A stretch of 64,000 nucleotides of DNA from Clostridia bacterium (GCA_017433405.1 JAFRHH010000022.1:59616-123615), one strand, 5' to 3'; positions 1-8,987 are shown, counted from the first letter of the stretch. Translations and numbers: made by a program. The notes: generated by a model from the sequence alone, not told the origin.

Positions 1-166
1 GAAGAATCAGCCTGATCTGGCGAATCGTCTCCTGCCGGGCTGTCTCCGCCTCGTAGAGCCGGTCCGTCCGGCCCATGATCGTGTCGCCCAGACCGCGAAG
101 GTTGTGCGCCACCTTCTTTCGTACCAGCGCGGCAAAGGTCTGCAGCTGCTTTCGAAATAGACTCAT
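1..166 (-). CDS. NHLM-type bacteriocin ABC transporter, N-terminal part (cut by left edge)
   Basis: Only the first 55 codons are inside the window, so no domain can be seen. The start is an ATG at 166, 16 bases downstream of the stop of the C39 peptidase-ABC gene, with an AAGAGGGC stretch before it. The visible residues are basic and amphipathic, beginning MSLFRKQLQTF. In NHLM export clusters the peptidase-ABC gene is commonly followed by a second ABC transporter subunit, and this position fits. The assignment rests on context, not on a visible motif; any other third member of the operon would also fit. Confidence 0.5.
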   Translation of the reverse strand, partial: MSLFRKQLQTFAALVRKKVAHNLRGLGDTIMGRTDRLYEAETARQETIRQIRLIL

Positions 167-182
167 CCTTACTGCCCTCTTC

Positions 183-2342
183 TCATTCCGTCGTAATGAG
201 GGTCCTGTACAGACCTTCCTCCTGCATCAGCACCTCGTGCGTGCCGCGCTGAACGACCTCCCCATGATCCATCACCAGAATTTCATCGCAGTCCCGAACG
301 GTGGATAGCCTGTGCGCCACGATGATGCAGGTGATGCCGCGGTCATGGATAAACCGGGAAACATCATATTCCGTGCGGGCATCCAGCGCGCTCGTCGCCT
401 CATCGAGAATAATGATGGACGGATCGACCGCCAGTACGCGCGCGATCTCGATCCGCTGCCGCTGGCCGCCGGACAGGTCGCGGCCGCCCTCCTGCAGAAC
501 CCGCTGGTAGCCGTCCTTTCGGGAGATGATGTCCGCGTGGATGTCCGCATCCTTGGCCGCGAGGATCATGTCAAAGTCTTCAATGGAATCGTCCCACATT
601 TTAATATTGTTCTCCACCGTGTCGGAAAACAGGATCACCTCCTGATTCACCATGGCCAGCGAGCGCTTGAACACCGCCCGCGGAATCGCGGAGATAGGCT
701 TGCCGTCGAACAGGATCTCCCCGCTCCATGGCTGATACAGGCCGGTCAGCAGCTTCGCAATGGTGGATTTTCCCGAGCCGGACGCGCCGACGAAGGCGAC
801 ACGTTTGCCGGGCGTCAGATTCAGATTGAAATCCCGGATCAGCGGCTCGGCAAGCTTTGAATATCCGAAGGTGACATTTTTCATTTCCACCAGGCCTGAC
901 AGCTTTTTCGCGTCCTCCAGGTCATCCGGCGAAACTTCCCTGCCAAAGGCGTCGTCCTCCGGGTATTCGAGCACATCCTGGATTCTGTCCAGCGAGAAGC
1001 GCATTTCCTCCAGGCTCTGCCCGGCGGCGATCAGCTCATTCACAGGCTTCAGGAAAGCGGCCATAAAGGACTGGAACGCCAGCAGCAGGCCGGCCGTGAA
1101 CCGCCCCTCCATCATGAGCCAGAAGCCCATCGCCAGAACCGCAGTGTTTGACAGCTCCTGCAGGAGCGCAGGCAGGGTTCCCAGAAAGCAATTGACCGAC
1201 ACGAATTTTGTTTTTGCCCGGATCACGGAAGCGTGGAAGCCGCTCCAGCGCTCGAAAAAACCGCTCTCCGCGCCTGCGGCCTTGATCGTTTCCACCATGC
1301 TGATGCCGGAAACAGTCTCCGCGTCCAGCTTTGCCTGGTCGCGCATCTGCGCGGATGAAATATCGATTCGCTTCCGGGTAATGATCTGCGCCACAATGAG
1401 ATTGATCGCCACGGTCAAAATGCCCACAGCGGTCAGAACAGCGCTGTAGCGGATCATCACAAACAGATAGAACAGCAGCATCAGCAGATTTATGAGCGTT
1501 GGCGCAAGCTTCGTGATCAGCGTCGCCGCCACGGTGTCGTTGGCCGCCTGCCGGTTCGCCAGATCACCGCTCATGCGCTGGGAAAAGAACTGCATCGGCA
1601 TCCGGAAGAGGTGGTGCATGAATTTCGCATTGGCCTTGACCGCCAGCTTGCCGGTCGCGCGAATAATAAGCGTCTGGTTGATGACGGAAGCAACGAGCTG
1701 AAACAGAATGGCTGCGGCGAAAAAGAGCAGAAAGCCGTGAAACCAGTCCTGCCGCCCGCCGCCGAGAATTTCGTCCGTGAAGATCCGGGAAAAAACGGGA
1801 ATGAGCGCGCCTGCCGCCGCCGCGAGGGCGCTGGTAAGCATGACGATGCCCACGACCCGACCGTTTCCGGACAGACCCGAGCGGAGAAAATCAACCGTAG
1901 GCTTTCTCCTTCCGTCCGCCACAAAAGCTTCCCCCGGGGCGAGCTCCAGGCAAATACCGCTGTAGTATTTCCGAAACTCCGCAACCGGCATATGCACCCG
2001 CCCCCTGGCAGGATCGTTCAGATAAACGCTGTCTCCCCGAAAGCCGTCGAGCACCACGAAATGGTTCATGCCCCAGAAAAGGATCGCCGGACAGCCCGCC
2101 GCCTCCCGCAGTCTTTCGACCGTGTATCGCTTGGCCCGGCACTCCATCCCATACCGTCTGGCGGCTTTCAGGATATTCAGGGCGCTGCTCCCGTCACGGG
2201 AAACGCCGCATTCCACGCGCACCTGATCCAGCGGCACCCATTTATGATAGTACGCCAGCACCATGGCCAGAGAAGCCGCGCCGCATTCCAGCGCTTCCAT
2301 CTGGAGGATTACCGGTACCTTCACTACTTTTCTGTCTGCCAT
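183..2342 (-). CDS. NHLM-type C39 peptidase/ABC transporter (peptide export and leader cleavage)
   Basis: A 719-residue fusion of an N-terminal C39 peptidase, an ABC transporter membrane domain and an ATPase domain. The peptidase shows the catalytic Cys20 in LECGAASLAMVL, His94 in GMNHFVVLDGF and Asp110 in LNDPARG. Membrane segments lie about residues 160-440. The ATPase has Walker A GASGSGKST, signature LSGGQRQR, Walker B IIILDEATSALD and the H-loop IVAHRL. Such proteins cut a double-Gly leader and export the peptide. Together with the HlyD-like gene 11 bases upstream this matches the NHLM (nitrile hydratase leader microcin) export set. No precursor peptide gene is visible in this window. 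Confidence 0.9.
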   Translation of the reverse strand: MADRKVVKVPVILQMEALECGAASLAMVLAYYHKWVPLDQVRVECGVSRDGSSALNILKAARRYGMECRAKRYTVERLREAAGCPAILFWGMNHFVVLDGFRGDSVYLNDPARGRVHMPVAEFRKYYSGICLELAPGEAFVADGRRKPTVDFLRSGLSGNGRVVGIVMLTSALAAAAGALIPVFSRIFTDEILGGGRQDWFHGFLLFFAAAILFQLVASVINQTLIIRATGKLAVKANAKFMHHLFRMPMQFFSQRMSGDLANRQAANDTVAATLITKLAPTLINLLMLLFYLFVMIRYSAVLTAVGILTVAINLIVAQIITRKRIDISSAQMRDQAKLDAETVSGISMVETIKAAGAESGFFERWSGFHASVIRAKTKFVSVNCFLGTLPALLQELSNTAVLAMGFWLMMEGRFTAGLLLAFQSFMAAFLKPVNELIAAGQSLEEMRFSLDRIQDVLEYPEDDAFGREVSPDDLEDAKKLSGLVEMKNVTFGYSKLAEPLIRDFNLNLTPGKRVAFVGASGSGKSTIAKLLTGLYQPWSGEILFDGKPISAIPRAVFKRSLAMVNQEVILFSDTVENNIKMWDDSIEDFDMILAAKDADIHADIISRKDGYQRVLQEGGRDLSGGQRQRIEIARVLAVDPSIIILDEATSALDARTEYDVSRFIHDRGITCIIVAHRLSTVRDCDEILVMDHGEVVQRGTHEVLMQEEGLYRTLITTE

Positions 2343-2353
2343 GGCTCCCTCTC

Positions 2354-2971
2354 TTATCGCAGCAGAAAGCTGATGGGACGTACGTTATCCGTCACGATCG
2401 TCACGTCCACGAGCGTCCGGCTCTGATCATATTCATTGCCGTCCAGCCGGGCGGTCACCACCCAGGAATAGTCGGATTCCACACAGCTGTCCACAACCCA
2501 CCGGCTCCCGAACTCGCTCAGGATCTCCTCCCGGGTATACGGTACAGGCTCAACGGATGCCACAACGCCCCGCACGGCATTTTTGCCGGGGCGGCTGATG
2601 ATGACGTCCCGGCCCGTCAGTTCGTCCCCCGAGAATTCATGGGCATTGAGAAAAAAGCAGGCATCGCAGCGCCGCAGCTCTTCGGCCGGCAGATTCTGTT
2701 TCTCCGCGAAAATGATCCGGCCATCGTACGCGCGCGCGTTTTCCCTGCGATTCTCAATCGAGATCATCACCCCGCTGGCTCTTTTGGTAACGGGCAGCGT
2801 CCCGGTGCAGCCCCATATCATCAGCGCGGCCAGCACAAGGGCCAGCGCCGTCACCAGGATCAGCGTGCCGGGGCTGACAATCCGGATATACGTATCCAGC
2901 TCCTCCGGCGACCGCACGCGTTCAGAATCCTCCGCGGTGAATATCCCGCCTGTTTTTTGGTTTGTGTCCAT
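2354..2971 (-). CDS. HlyD-like secretion protein of the NHLM export operon
   Basis: Probably the membrane-fusion partner of the downstream peptidase-ABC transporter, inferred from position and topology. The 205-residue product has a short cytoplasmic N-terminus (NQKTGG...SPEEL), one membrane segment at about residues 29-49 (ILVTALALVLAALMIWGC) and an extracytoplasmic beta-rich part. It is shorter than typical HlyD proteins and no lipoyl-like hairpin domain is evident. The frame opens at a TTG at 2989, but the ATG at 2971 has GAGGGC nine bases upstream and is preferred. It is the first gene of the operon, about 100 bases from a good promoter. Confidence 0.72.
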   Translation of the reverse strand: MDTNQKTGGIFTAEDSERVRSPEELDTYIRIVSPGTLILVTALALVLAALMIWGCTGTLPVTKRASGVMISIENRRENARAYDGRIIFAEKQNLPAEELRRCDACFFLNAHEFSGDELTGRDVIISRPGKNAVRGVVASVEPVPYTREEILSEFGSRWVVDSCVESDYSWVVTARLDGNEYDQSRTLVDVTIVTDNVRPISFLLR

Positions 2972-3074
2972 ATCCTGCCCTCGTTTCAAAAAGTATATGA
3001 GGACTGAAGCAGCCTGCTCTGGCCAAATGGCGTCGCCCTGTGCCGAAATAAGTCTTCTTTACTGTACCGCAAAT

Positions 3075-3103
3075 ATAATACCACAAAAAAGAAGCTCCAC
3101 CAA
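3075..3103 (-). promoter_or_regulatory. Putative sigma-A promoter of the NHLM export operon
   Basis: On the minus strand TTGGTG (3103-3098) and TATTAT (3080-3075) are separated by exactly 17 bases. The start point would fall near 3068, giving a leader of about 100 bases before the HlyD-like gene. No other gene lies in between. Confidence 0.6.
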
Positions 3104-3143
3104 TGGTTTTTGATTCAACGTCCCGGGAAATTGTTTCCTTTGA

Positions 3144-3174
3144 TCAAAAAACGGACCTCCTGTCCGGAGATCCG
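3144..3174 (-). terminator. Intrinsic terminator after the ferredoxin gene
   Basis: Minus-strand stem CGGATCTCC / GGAGGTCCG with a GGACA loop, followed directly by TTTTTT. It lies about 30 bases after the ferredoxin stop and before the promoter of the NHLM operon. Confidence 0.85.
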
Positions 3175-3202
3175 CCTTTTGATGTTCCTTACGCGCGTTC
3201 AA

Positions 3203-3373
3203 TTATGCCTGAGCAGGGGCGCCAACGGGGCAGGTTCCCGCGCAGGCGCCGCACTCGATGCAGGCTTCCTCATCGATTTCAAACTTTCCATCGCCCTCGG
3301 AAATCGCGTTCACGGGGCACTCCGCGGCACAGGCGCCACAGCTGATGCACTCATCAGAAATTTTGTAAGCCAT
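3203..3373 (-). CDS. 2[4Fe-4S] ferredoxin
   Basis: A 56-residue ferredoxin with two classic cluster-binding motifs, CISCGACAAECP and CIECGACAGTCP, each giving CxxCxxCxxxCP. It is a low-potential soluble electron carrier and a plausible partner for the NfnAB-type transhydrogenase encoded near 54-56 kb, although that link is inferred. The frame opens upstream at a TTG, but the ATG at 3373 has GGAGGG seven bases before it. It is a single-gene unit with its own promoter and terminator, as expected for an abundant protein. Confidence 0.95.
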   Translation of the reverse strand: MAYKISDECISCGACAAECPVNAISEGDGKFEIDEEACIECGACAGTCPVGAPAQA

Positions 3374-3424
3374 TTTACTTCCCTCCAAAAGATTATTGAA
3401 AAGCGAATAACTCTTCGTAGAAAT

Positions 3425-3453
3425 AATATATCACTCACCGGGTCGAAAATCAA
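3425..3453 (-). promoter_or_regulatory. Putative sigma-A promoter of the ferredoxin gene
   Basis: Minus-strand TTGATT (3453-3448), 17-base spacer, TATATT (3430-3425), about 50 bases upstream of the ferredoxin ATG and just after the ricT stop. Confidence 0.65.
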
Positions 3454-3464
3454 GCGCCTGACGA

Positions 3465-4817
3465 TTATTTTTCGATATTCTGCAGGGCTTTTTCAAGATC
3501 CTTCGCCCACTGGCTGGATACTTTTTTCTCACTGGCGTTCCGGGGCTCCGGGCTCTTTTCCCCCCGGGGCGGCGTTTCCCTGGCGGTTTTTTCCGCAGCC
3601 TGCTTTTCTCCGGCTGTCTTTCCCCTGGCCGGCTTCTCCCCGTTCCGCTTTTCCTTACTCTCTTTTTCTCTGATCACCCTGCCGCCTTCTCCTTCCGGGC
3701 GACCCGTCGTCTTTCCTCTCTGCGGGTTTTCTCTCCGGACAGGCTGACCAAGCTTCGAAACGACAGGCTTCTCCCCGGCCTTCTCCTCCTGATCGTTCGT
3801 ACCCGGAGAATGCTGCTGGCCCCGCCCTCCCGCGGGCCTTCGGGGCTTCCTTCTTGTCCCGTTCTCTTCCTTCGGCGTTCCTTTTTCGTCTCTGCTCTGA
3901 TCCGTTTCAAAGGGATCGGCGGTCTTCTCCGGTTCAGTTTCCTCCGCCCGCTGCGGAGAGGATGCACTTCTGAATTCATCCCAGCCGATGACCGGATGAT
4001 CGTTCTGTTCAGCCGGCCTGGCCAGATCCTCCAGCGTAAATGTTTTCGTTTCCGAGGAATCCCCCTGCTGGAAGCGTACGGTGACGGTCTCCTTCAGAAT
4101 GTTCAGATCAACGACGGTTCCCGTTCCTTCCGGCGTCCGGATCTCCCGCCCCATTTTCGGCATCTTTTTTCTGGTCTGCTCATATTGCTCCTGCTCATAT
4201 TTCAGACAGCACATCAGTCTGCCGCACATCCCGCTGATCTTCGTCGGATTCAGGGAGAGGTTCTGTTCCTTGGCCATTTTGATGGATACAGGCTGGAAGT
4301 CCTCCAGAAACGTTCCGCAGCAGATCGGTCTTCCGCACTGGCCGAGTCCGCCGAGCATCCTGGCTTCATCCCGAACACCGATCTGGCGAAGCTCAATCCG
4401 TGTTTTAAATACGGAGGCGAGATCCTTCACCAGTGAGCGAAAGTCAATTCTTCCGTTTGCCGTAAAGAAAAAAAGGATTTTGCTGTTGTCGAAAGCGTAT
4501 TCCACGGAAACCAGCTTCATTTCAAGCTTATGCTCAATGATTTTTTTCTGGCAGATCTTATATGCCGTCTGCTCCCTTTCCCGGTTTTCAACGCTGTGCT
4601 GAATATCCTGCTGGGTCGCGATCCTCAGAATTTTTTTGATCTGCTCCGGCGTCTGCTGATCCTCAACGTCCCGGCTTCCCACGACCACCTCTCCAATGTC
4701 GACGCCGTGACCGGTTTCAACGATGACATAATCCCCGACGCTGGCGGAGATCTGATTCATGTCATAATAATAAAGCGCCCCGTTTTTCTGAAACTGAATT
4801 CCCACTATTGTAACCAT
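3465..4817 (-). CDS. ricT: RicT/YaaT-like PSP1-domain protein with long charged tail
   Basis: A PSP1-family protein. In Bacillus RicT works with RicA and RicF in an iron-sulfur complex that promotes mRNA maturation by RNase Y; that role is transferred from the family. The N-terminal 265 residues carry the domain, with the cysteine-rich stretches GQCGRPICCGTF and GMCGRLMCCLKYE expected for cluster binding. Residues from about 270 to 450 form a disordered tail rich in Lys, Glu, Arg and Pro, and the usual family length is nearer 270, so the tail is unusual. The start overlaps the end of holB by 13 bases, and the order darA-holB-ricT is the Firmicutes arrangement. Confidence 0.9.
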   Translation of the reverse strand: MVTIVGIQFQKNGALYYYDMNQISASVGDYVIVETGHGVDIGEVVVGSRDVEDQQTPEQIKKILRIATQQDIQHSVENREREQTAYKICQKKIIEHKLEMKLVSVEYAFDNSKILFFFTANGRIDFRSLVKDLASVFKTRIELRQIGVRDEARMLGGLGQCGRPICCGTFLEDFQPVSIKMAKEQNLSLNPTKISGMCGRLMCCLKYEQEQYEQTRKKMPKMGREIRTPEGTGTVVDLNILKETVTVRFQQGDSSETKTFTLEDLARPAEQNDHPVIGWDEFRSASSPQRAEETEPEKTADPFETDQSRDEKGTPKEENGTRRKPRRPAGGRGQQHSPGTNDQEEKAGEKPVVSKLGQPVRRENPQRGKTTGRPEGEGGRVIREKESKEKRNGEKPARGKTAGEKQAAEKTARETPPRGEKSPEPRNASEKKVSSQWAKDLEKALQNIEK

Positions 4818-5836
4818 CGATTTCCTTCCCCCACAAAACTGAAAAGTACCTGTTCAAAAACCGCCTGAAAATTGGTGGCATACTGAAGCTCCCGCTTCGC
4901 CAGAAGAATCTGCTCGAACAGATTGCTGAAGGCCGAAGGAGGCGCCTCGTGCATAAATCTGTTCCATTGTCGGGGAAAACTGGCCATCAGACTGTTTTCG
5001 TCCATTTGCCCGAAGCGAACCCCCAACATCTGATGAAGGGCGGATTCCAGCACTGAAAACAAAAAATCCGCTTCGTTTTTTCTGTTTTTCCACTGGGTCG
5101 ACCTCGTCAGGATCTCGCTTCTTTTTTCTCCCTGAAAAAAAATCTCCAGAATCTCCCTGCGGCGCTCCCGCAGATCCTCCCGTTCCACGAACTCCATGGC
5201 CTTTCCGGGGGACCCGTCCGCCAGTGGAATTACAGACAGGGCAAGGTCTTCCGGCACGCCGTTTGTTCTCATCAGATCCAGCAGCCGCCCATCCGGCAGC
5301 GCATGCAGCCGAATCGTTCTGCAGCGGCTGATGATGGTGGTCAGCAGGGTTTCCGGATGCGCTGTAACCAGCAGGAAATACGTTTTTTCCGGCGGCTCCT
5401 CCAGCGTCTTCAGCAGAGCGTTCTGGGCCTGAACCGTCATTGCCTCCGCGTCAAAGATAAGAACGGTCCGGCTTCCTCCTTCCTGAGGGGTCATGCCACA
5501 GATCCGGATCATTTCCCGGACGTCTTCCACCGGGATGGTCGTCCGTCCCTCCCGAACCTCCGGCGACAGCGGAACGCCCTTTCGCAGCAGCACCTGATCG
5601 GCATGTTCAAGCTTTGAGGAAACAAGGCAGGCCCTGCATCTCCCGCAGGGCCGGTCCCCCTCCGAGGTGCACAAAAGCGCGCAGGATACCAGCGTCGCCA
5701 GTGTTTTTTTTCCGATCCCGTCCGGGCCTGTGATCAGAAGGGCATGCGGCAGCCGCCCGTTCCTGATCTGATCCGTCAGCCTTCGGATCTCGTCCCCCTG
5801 AATCAGGAAATCCGATAACGAAACTGTCCCCGACAT
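4805..5836 (-). CDS. holB: DNA polymerase III delta-prime subunit
   Basis: A clamp-loader AAA+ subunit of 343 residues. Near residue 37 it has the P-loop-like GPDGIGKKTLA, then a zinc-binding cysteine cluster (CTSEGDRPCGRCRAC), and an SRC motif (IISRCR) typical of clamp loaders. The frame opens at a TTG at 5842; the ATG at 5836 is favoured, with AAAGG about nine bases upstream. The darA stop overlaps this region, so the two genes are translationally close. The ricT start overlaps the holB end. The last third is divergent, as is usual for this subunit. Confidence 0.92.
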   Translation of the reverse strand: MSGTVSLSDFLIQGDEIRRLTDQIRNGRLPHALLITGPDGIGKKTLATLVSCALLCTSEGDRPCGRCRACLVSSKLEHADQVLLRKGVPLSPEVREGRTTIPVEDVREMIRICGMTPQEGGSRTVLIFDAEAMTVQAQNALLKTLEEPPEKTYFLLVTAHPETLLTTIISRCRTIRLHALPDGRLLDLMRTNGVPEDLALSVIPLADGSPGKAMEFVEREDLRERRREILEIFFQGEKRSEILTRSTQWKNRKNEADFLFSVLESALHQMLGVRFGQMDENSLMASFPRQWNRFMHEAPPSAFSNLFEQILLAKRELQYATNFQAVFEQVLFSFVGEGNRWLQ

Positions 5837-5838
5837 CC

Positions 5839-6171
5839 TCAAACCTTTAAAAACTGATCCACCGTAAGCACGAACAGCGTGGCTCCGCCGACAGTCACCT
5901 CAACCGGATAGGTGGAATACTCGCCGTGGTTGACACCGCCAATCGTCGTCGTAGCCGATGTCAGCTGCTTTCTGCTCTTGCACACGGACTCAATAATATC
6001 GATCGCTTCCTGCATTCTTTCTTCATCCACGCCCAGCAAAAGCGTTGTATTCCCCGCTCTCAGGAAGCCGCCGGTTGTTGCAAGCTTCGTTACGCCAAAG
6101 CCATGTTTCATCAGCTTTGATAAAAGCCTGGAAGAATCTTCGTCCTGGAGAACGGCAATAATCAGCTTCAC
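5839..6171 (-). CDS. darA: Cyclic-di-AMP receptor DarA/PstA (PII-like)
   Basis: A 110-residue PII-like protein that binds c-di-AMP in Firmicutes; its downstream target is not settled. The sequence begins MKLIIAVLQDEDSS, has the conserved TTGGFLRAGNTTLLLG segment, and ends with a beta-rich part containing VEVTVGGATLFVL. The start is a GTG with GGGAGGG seven bases upstream. It heads the darA-holB-ricT operon, with a promoter at 6210-6239. The same window encodes the c-di-AMP cyclase CdaA near 40-41 kb, so both synthesis and sensing are present. Confidence 0.95.
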   Translation of the reverse strand: MKLIIAVLQDEDSSRLLSKLMKHGFGVTKLATTGGFLRAGNTTLLLGVDEERMQEAIDIIESVCKSRKQLTSATTTIGGVNHGEYSTYPVEVTVGGATLFVLTVDQFLKV

Positions 6172-6209
6172 AACGGTTCCCTCCCTGGCAGAAACAATTT
6201 ACAGTTCAG

Positions 6210-6239
6210 TATACTCTAGAATGGGCGGGAAAATCAAGT
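6210..6239 (-). promoter_or_regulatory. Putative sigma-A promoter of darA-holB-ricT
   Basis: Minus-strand TTGATT (6239-6234), 18-base spacer and TATACT (6215-6210), about 40 bases upstream of the GTG start of darA. It lies in the divergent region before the plus-strand methyltransferase gene. Confidence 0.6.
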
Positions 6240-6339
6240 TTTCTGTTTATTGCTTTCGCGTTTCCGTCCTTTCTTTCCTTTCCTTCCTTTACAAAAGACG
6301 CCGCTCCGGGTAAACTGGAAGAAAGGGAGGCGTTATCAG

Positions 6340-7461
6340 ATGACCCATTCAGTCTTTTCCTGCTACGCGGCCGCGGCCTTTGGGCTGGAAGGCCTGGTTT
6401 CCGATGAACTCCGGCGGCTCGGCCTGGCCGATGTTCACGCTGAAAACGGCGGTGTCCGCTTTTCCGCCGATCCGGCAGGCCTTCTGAACGCGAACCTGAA
6501 GTGCAGATTCTGTGACAGGATCTATATCAGCCTGGCCGAGGAAACCTGTACCACCTTCGAGGCGCTTTACCAGCTGGTTTTTCGGATTCCCTGGGAGCGC
6601 TATGCATGCGGGACTGAATTCTTTCATCTGAGCTGTAAGTGTGTCAGAAGCAAACTGATGAGTCCCCGGGACTGTCAGTCCGTTTCGAAGAAGGCCCTGC
6701 TGGAAAGGCTGAGGAAGCAAACCGCCCGAACGCGGTTCCCGGAAAGCGGCGCTGAGCTTCCCATTCTGATTTCAATTCATCAGGATTGGACCCGTATCCT
6801 GCTGAATACCTCCGGGGTCTCCCTCTCCAGGCGTGGATACCGGACCTGGAACGGCGAGGCGCCTCTTCGCGAAACGCTGGCCGCGGCGCTTGTTCAGCTG
6901 AGCCCCTGGCGTCCGGGCCTTCCCCTTCATGATCCCTGCTGCGGAACCGGAACCATCCTGGTGGAGGCCGCGCTGATGATGACCGGCCGGGCTTCCGGAA
7001 TCAACCGGAGCTTTGCCATGGAATCCTTTTCCTTTTTGGATCCCGGTCTTTCGTCCCGGGTTCGTTCCTGCTGTGCTTCCCCCGCTTCGGAAAAAGCGCT
7101 TTCATCGATATCCGGGTCGGATCTTGATCCCGAGGCGCTGAAGCTGGCCCGGCGGCATACGCGTCAGGCCGGCGTGGATCAGCTGGTTCAGCTGGACTGT
7201 ATACCGCTTCAGGAGCTCCGTCTGAACGGGGCCGCCGGTGTTTTTATCTGCAATCCACCCTACGGAGAGCGGATGGATTCTGCGTCCGAATGCAGAAAGC
7301 TCTATCGCGACCTCGCGCTCCTCAGGCAGCGCCATCCCGGCTGGTCCCTCTGCGCCATCACATCCGATCCTGGTTTTGAGCGGGCCTTCGGCAAAAAGGC
7401 GGATAAAAAAAGGCGGCTGTACAACGGGCGGCTGGAATGCACATACTATATCTATGACTGA
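6340..7461 (+). CDS. THUMP-domain class I rRNA methyltransferase (RlmL/YpsC-like)
   Basis: A 373-residue SAM-dependent RNA methyltransferase. The N-terminal half resembles a THUMP RNA-binding region. The catalytic half shows motif I DPCCGTGTILVEAA and the amino-methyltransferase motif NPPYGERM, typical of N2-guanine methylation of 23S rRNA (RlmL N-terminal half, YpsC); the exact target base is inferred. The frame is open from 6250, but the ATG at 6340 has GGGAGG upstream and matches the family start (SCYAAAAFGLEGLV). It is a single gene, convergent with the L,D-transpeptidase gene. Confidence 0.9.
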   Translation: MTHSVFSCYAAAAFGLEGLVSDELRRLGLADVHAENGGVRFSADPAGLLNANLKCRFCDRIYISLAEETCTTFEALYQLVFRIPWERYACGTEFFHLSCKCVRSKLMSPRDCQSVSKKALLERLRKQTARTRFPESGAELPILISIHQDWTRILLNTSGVSLSRRGYRTWNGEAPLRETLAAALVQLSPWRPGLPLHDPCCGTGTILVEAALMMTGRASGINRSFAMESFSFLDPGLSSRVRSCCASPASEKALSSISGSDLDPEALKLARRHTRQAGVDQLVQLDCIPLQELRLNGAAGVFICNPPYGERMDSASECRKLYRDLALLRQRHPGWSLCAITSDPGFERAFGKKADKKRRLYNGRLECTYYIYD

Positions 7462-7529
7462 AAACCGCCGGGAGCAGTCCGATACTTCCAGTCTGGCTGA
7501 ATGCCTCCCTTGCGGAAGCCGGGCTGTCT

Positions 7530-8954
7530 TCAATCGTCCAGAATGATCACGCGGGTCTGAAACGGAATATGCGTCCACAGCCAGTAGGCGTTCAGCCCCT
7601 CTTTCGCCGTGGGTTCCGCCTGCACCCGAATGCAGCCGTGGGAAGCTTTTTGACCCAGATCCGCCGCGCCGGGTGAAAAATCCTTTTTCCCGTTTCCCCA
7701 TCGGTACGGAATCTGATGAATCATGTTTCCGCCATCATACTGAATCACATAATCAAATTTTTTTCCGTTGCTCGAAAAGGAGCCGCGGTGCGTTCCTGTC
7801 AGATAGCTCCCGGCCGGTGTCTCGCGGTCCGGATGTTCGGAATCTCCGCTTCCCGTGGATATTTTCAGGGTATCAAGCCGCTTTCCGCGATAGAAAACGT
7901 CCAAAGTCTGTTTTTGCTTGTCAAATAAAAGACCATAGTCTGTTTCAGGATGCTTGAGAATCAGCTTTTCGGAAGGAACCCATCCTTCCGTATATTGCCC
8001 GTTTTCATGAACCCAGGCGCCAACCCGAACCCACCCCGGTTCTGATTGCGTATCCAGCACCTTCAGCCCCTGGGTCTGCCCGTGCACTGTCCCCAGGGAC
8101 GGGCTTCTGGAATCCGGATCCTGATAGATTTTCTGATGCTGATGGAAACCGATATCAACCACCACGGAAGGGCGCATCATCATGTCCCAGATCTCCCGCT
8201 CCGAAGCGCCTTCCTCCGGGAGAATCTCCCCTGTCTCCTGGATCTTCTCCGTCTGAATCGGTTCATCCGTCACCTGAACCGAAAAGGACTTCCCATAATC
8301 AGGATTTCGCGGATCATAAACATGAACCAGATAGGCTCCCGGGGAGGGCCGCGACGATCCCATCAGTTCCGCGAAGCGGAAGCTGAGCACCTTTCCGCCG
8401 GCCACAGCCTGCCTCCGGCTCAGCACGGCGCCGGCTTCCTTTTCTGGAGTCCATTCCACGATGATCGATCCGTCCTGTACGACCTTTACCTCCATAAACC
8501 AGCTGTTGATCGCGTTCAGATTCAGAACCGCGGAAGAAGGAAGCGCAAAGTTAACGGCCTGATATCCATACCCGATCGTGTGGGTCAGCTGGTCGGAATA
8601 CTGTTTCCCTTCCCGTGTTTCAAACGATGCGTCAATCCAGTATTTTCGCTGCTCCAGTCTTTCGTCATTGAAGCCGGTTCCGTTCCAGCGGACCGTGTAG
8701 GCGCCGGCCGTTTCAACCTCACCCGTCAGCATCTGATAGGTCGTCGTTTCATCTCGGATAATAATCCGGTACCGTCCGGCTTCCGGCGCTTCCAGCAGAA
8801 ACTCATTGTCGGAATAGCTTCGGATCGCCCTGGGCAGAGCACAATGAAAATTTCCCGCTTCCGCCCCTGCCCTCATCCGCCCCGGAAGCAGGAGGAAGGC
8901 CAGCAGGCATGTCGTCAGAAGAATTTTTCGCCTTCTTTTTGCAGGATGCTTCAC
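7530..8954 (-). CDS. Secreted L,D-transpeptidase (YkuD) with SH3-like domain
   Basis: A 474-residue exported cell-wall enzyme. It starts with a basic stretch (KHPAKRRRKILL) and a hydrophobic signal segment (TTCLLAFLLLPG). The middle has beta-rich repeats like FlgD-type Ig domains and an SH3-like segment (about residues 285-335). The C-terminal YkuD domain carries the catalytic SHGCIRV and the upstream HQIPYRWGNG. Such enzymes form 3-3 cross-links in peptidoglycan or anchor proteins. The longer frame would run through the promoter and tRNA-Leu on the other strand; the GTG at 8954 has GGAAGGAG nine bases upstream and is the better start. Confidence 0.9.
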   Translation of the reverse strand: MKHPAKRRRKILLTTCLLAFLLLPGRMRAGAEAGNFHCALPRAIRSYSDNEFLLEAPEAGRYRIIIRDETTTYQMLTGEVETAGAYTVRWNGTGFNDERLEQRKYWIDASFETREGKQYSDQLTHTIGYGYQAVNFALPSSAVLNLNAINSWFMEVKVVQDGSIIVEWTPEKEAGAVLSRRQAVAGGKVLSFRFAELMGSSRPSPGAYLVHVYDPRNPDYGKSFSVQVTDEPIQTEKIQETGEILPEEGASEREIWDMMMRPSVVVDIGFHQHQKIYQDPDSRSPSLGTVHGQTQGLKVLDTQSEPGWVRVGAWVHENGQYTEGWVPSEKLILKHPETDYGLLFDKQKQTLDVFYRGKRLDTLKISTGSGDSEHPDRETPAGSYLTGTHRGSFSSNGKKFDYVIQYDGGNMIHQIPYRWGNGKKDFSPGAADLGQKASHGCIRVQAEPTAKEGLNAYWLWTHIPFQTRVIILDD

Positions 8955-8987
8955 GCGTTTTTTCTCCTTCCATACGTCATTGGAGGC

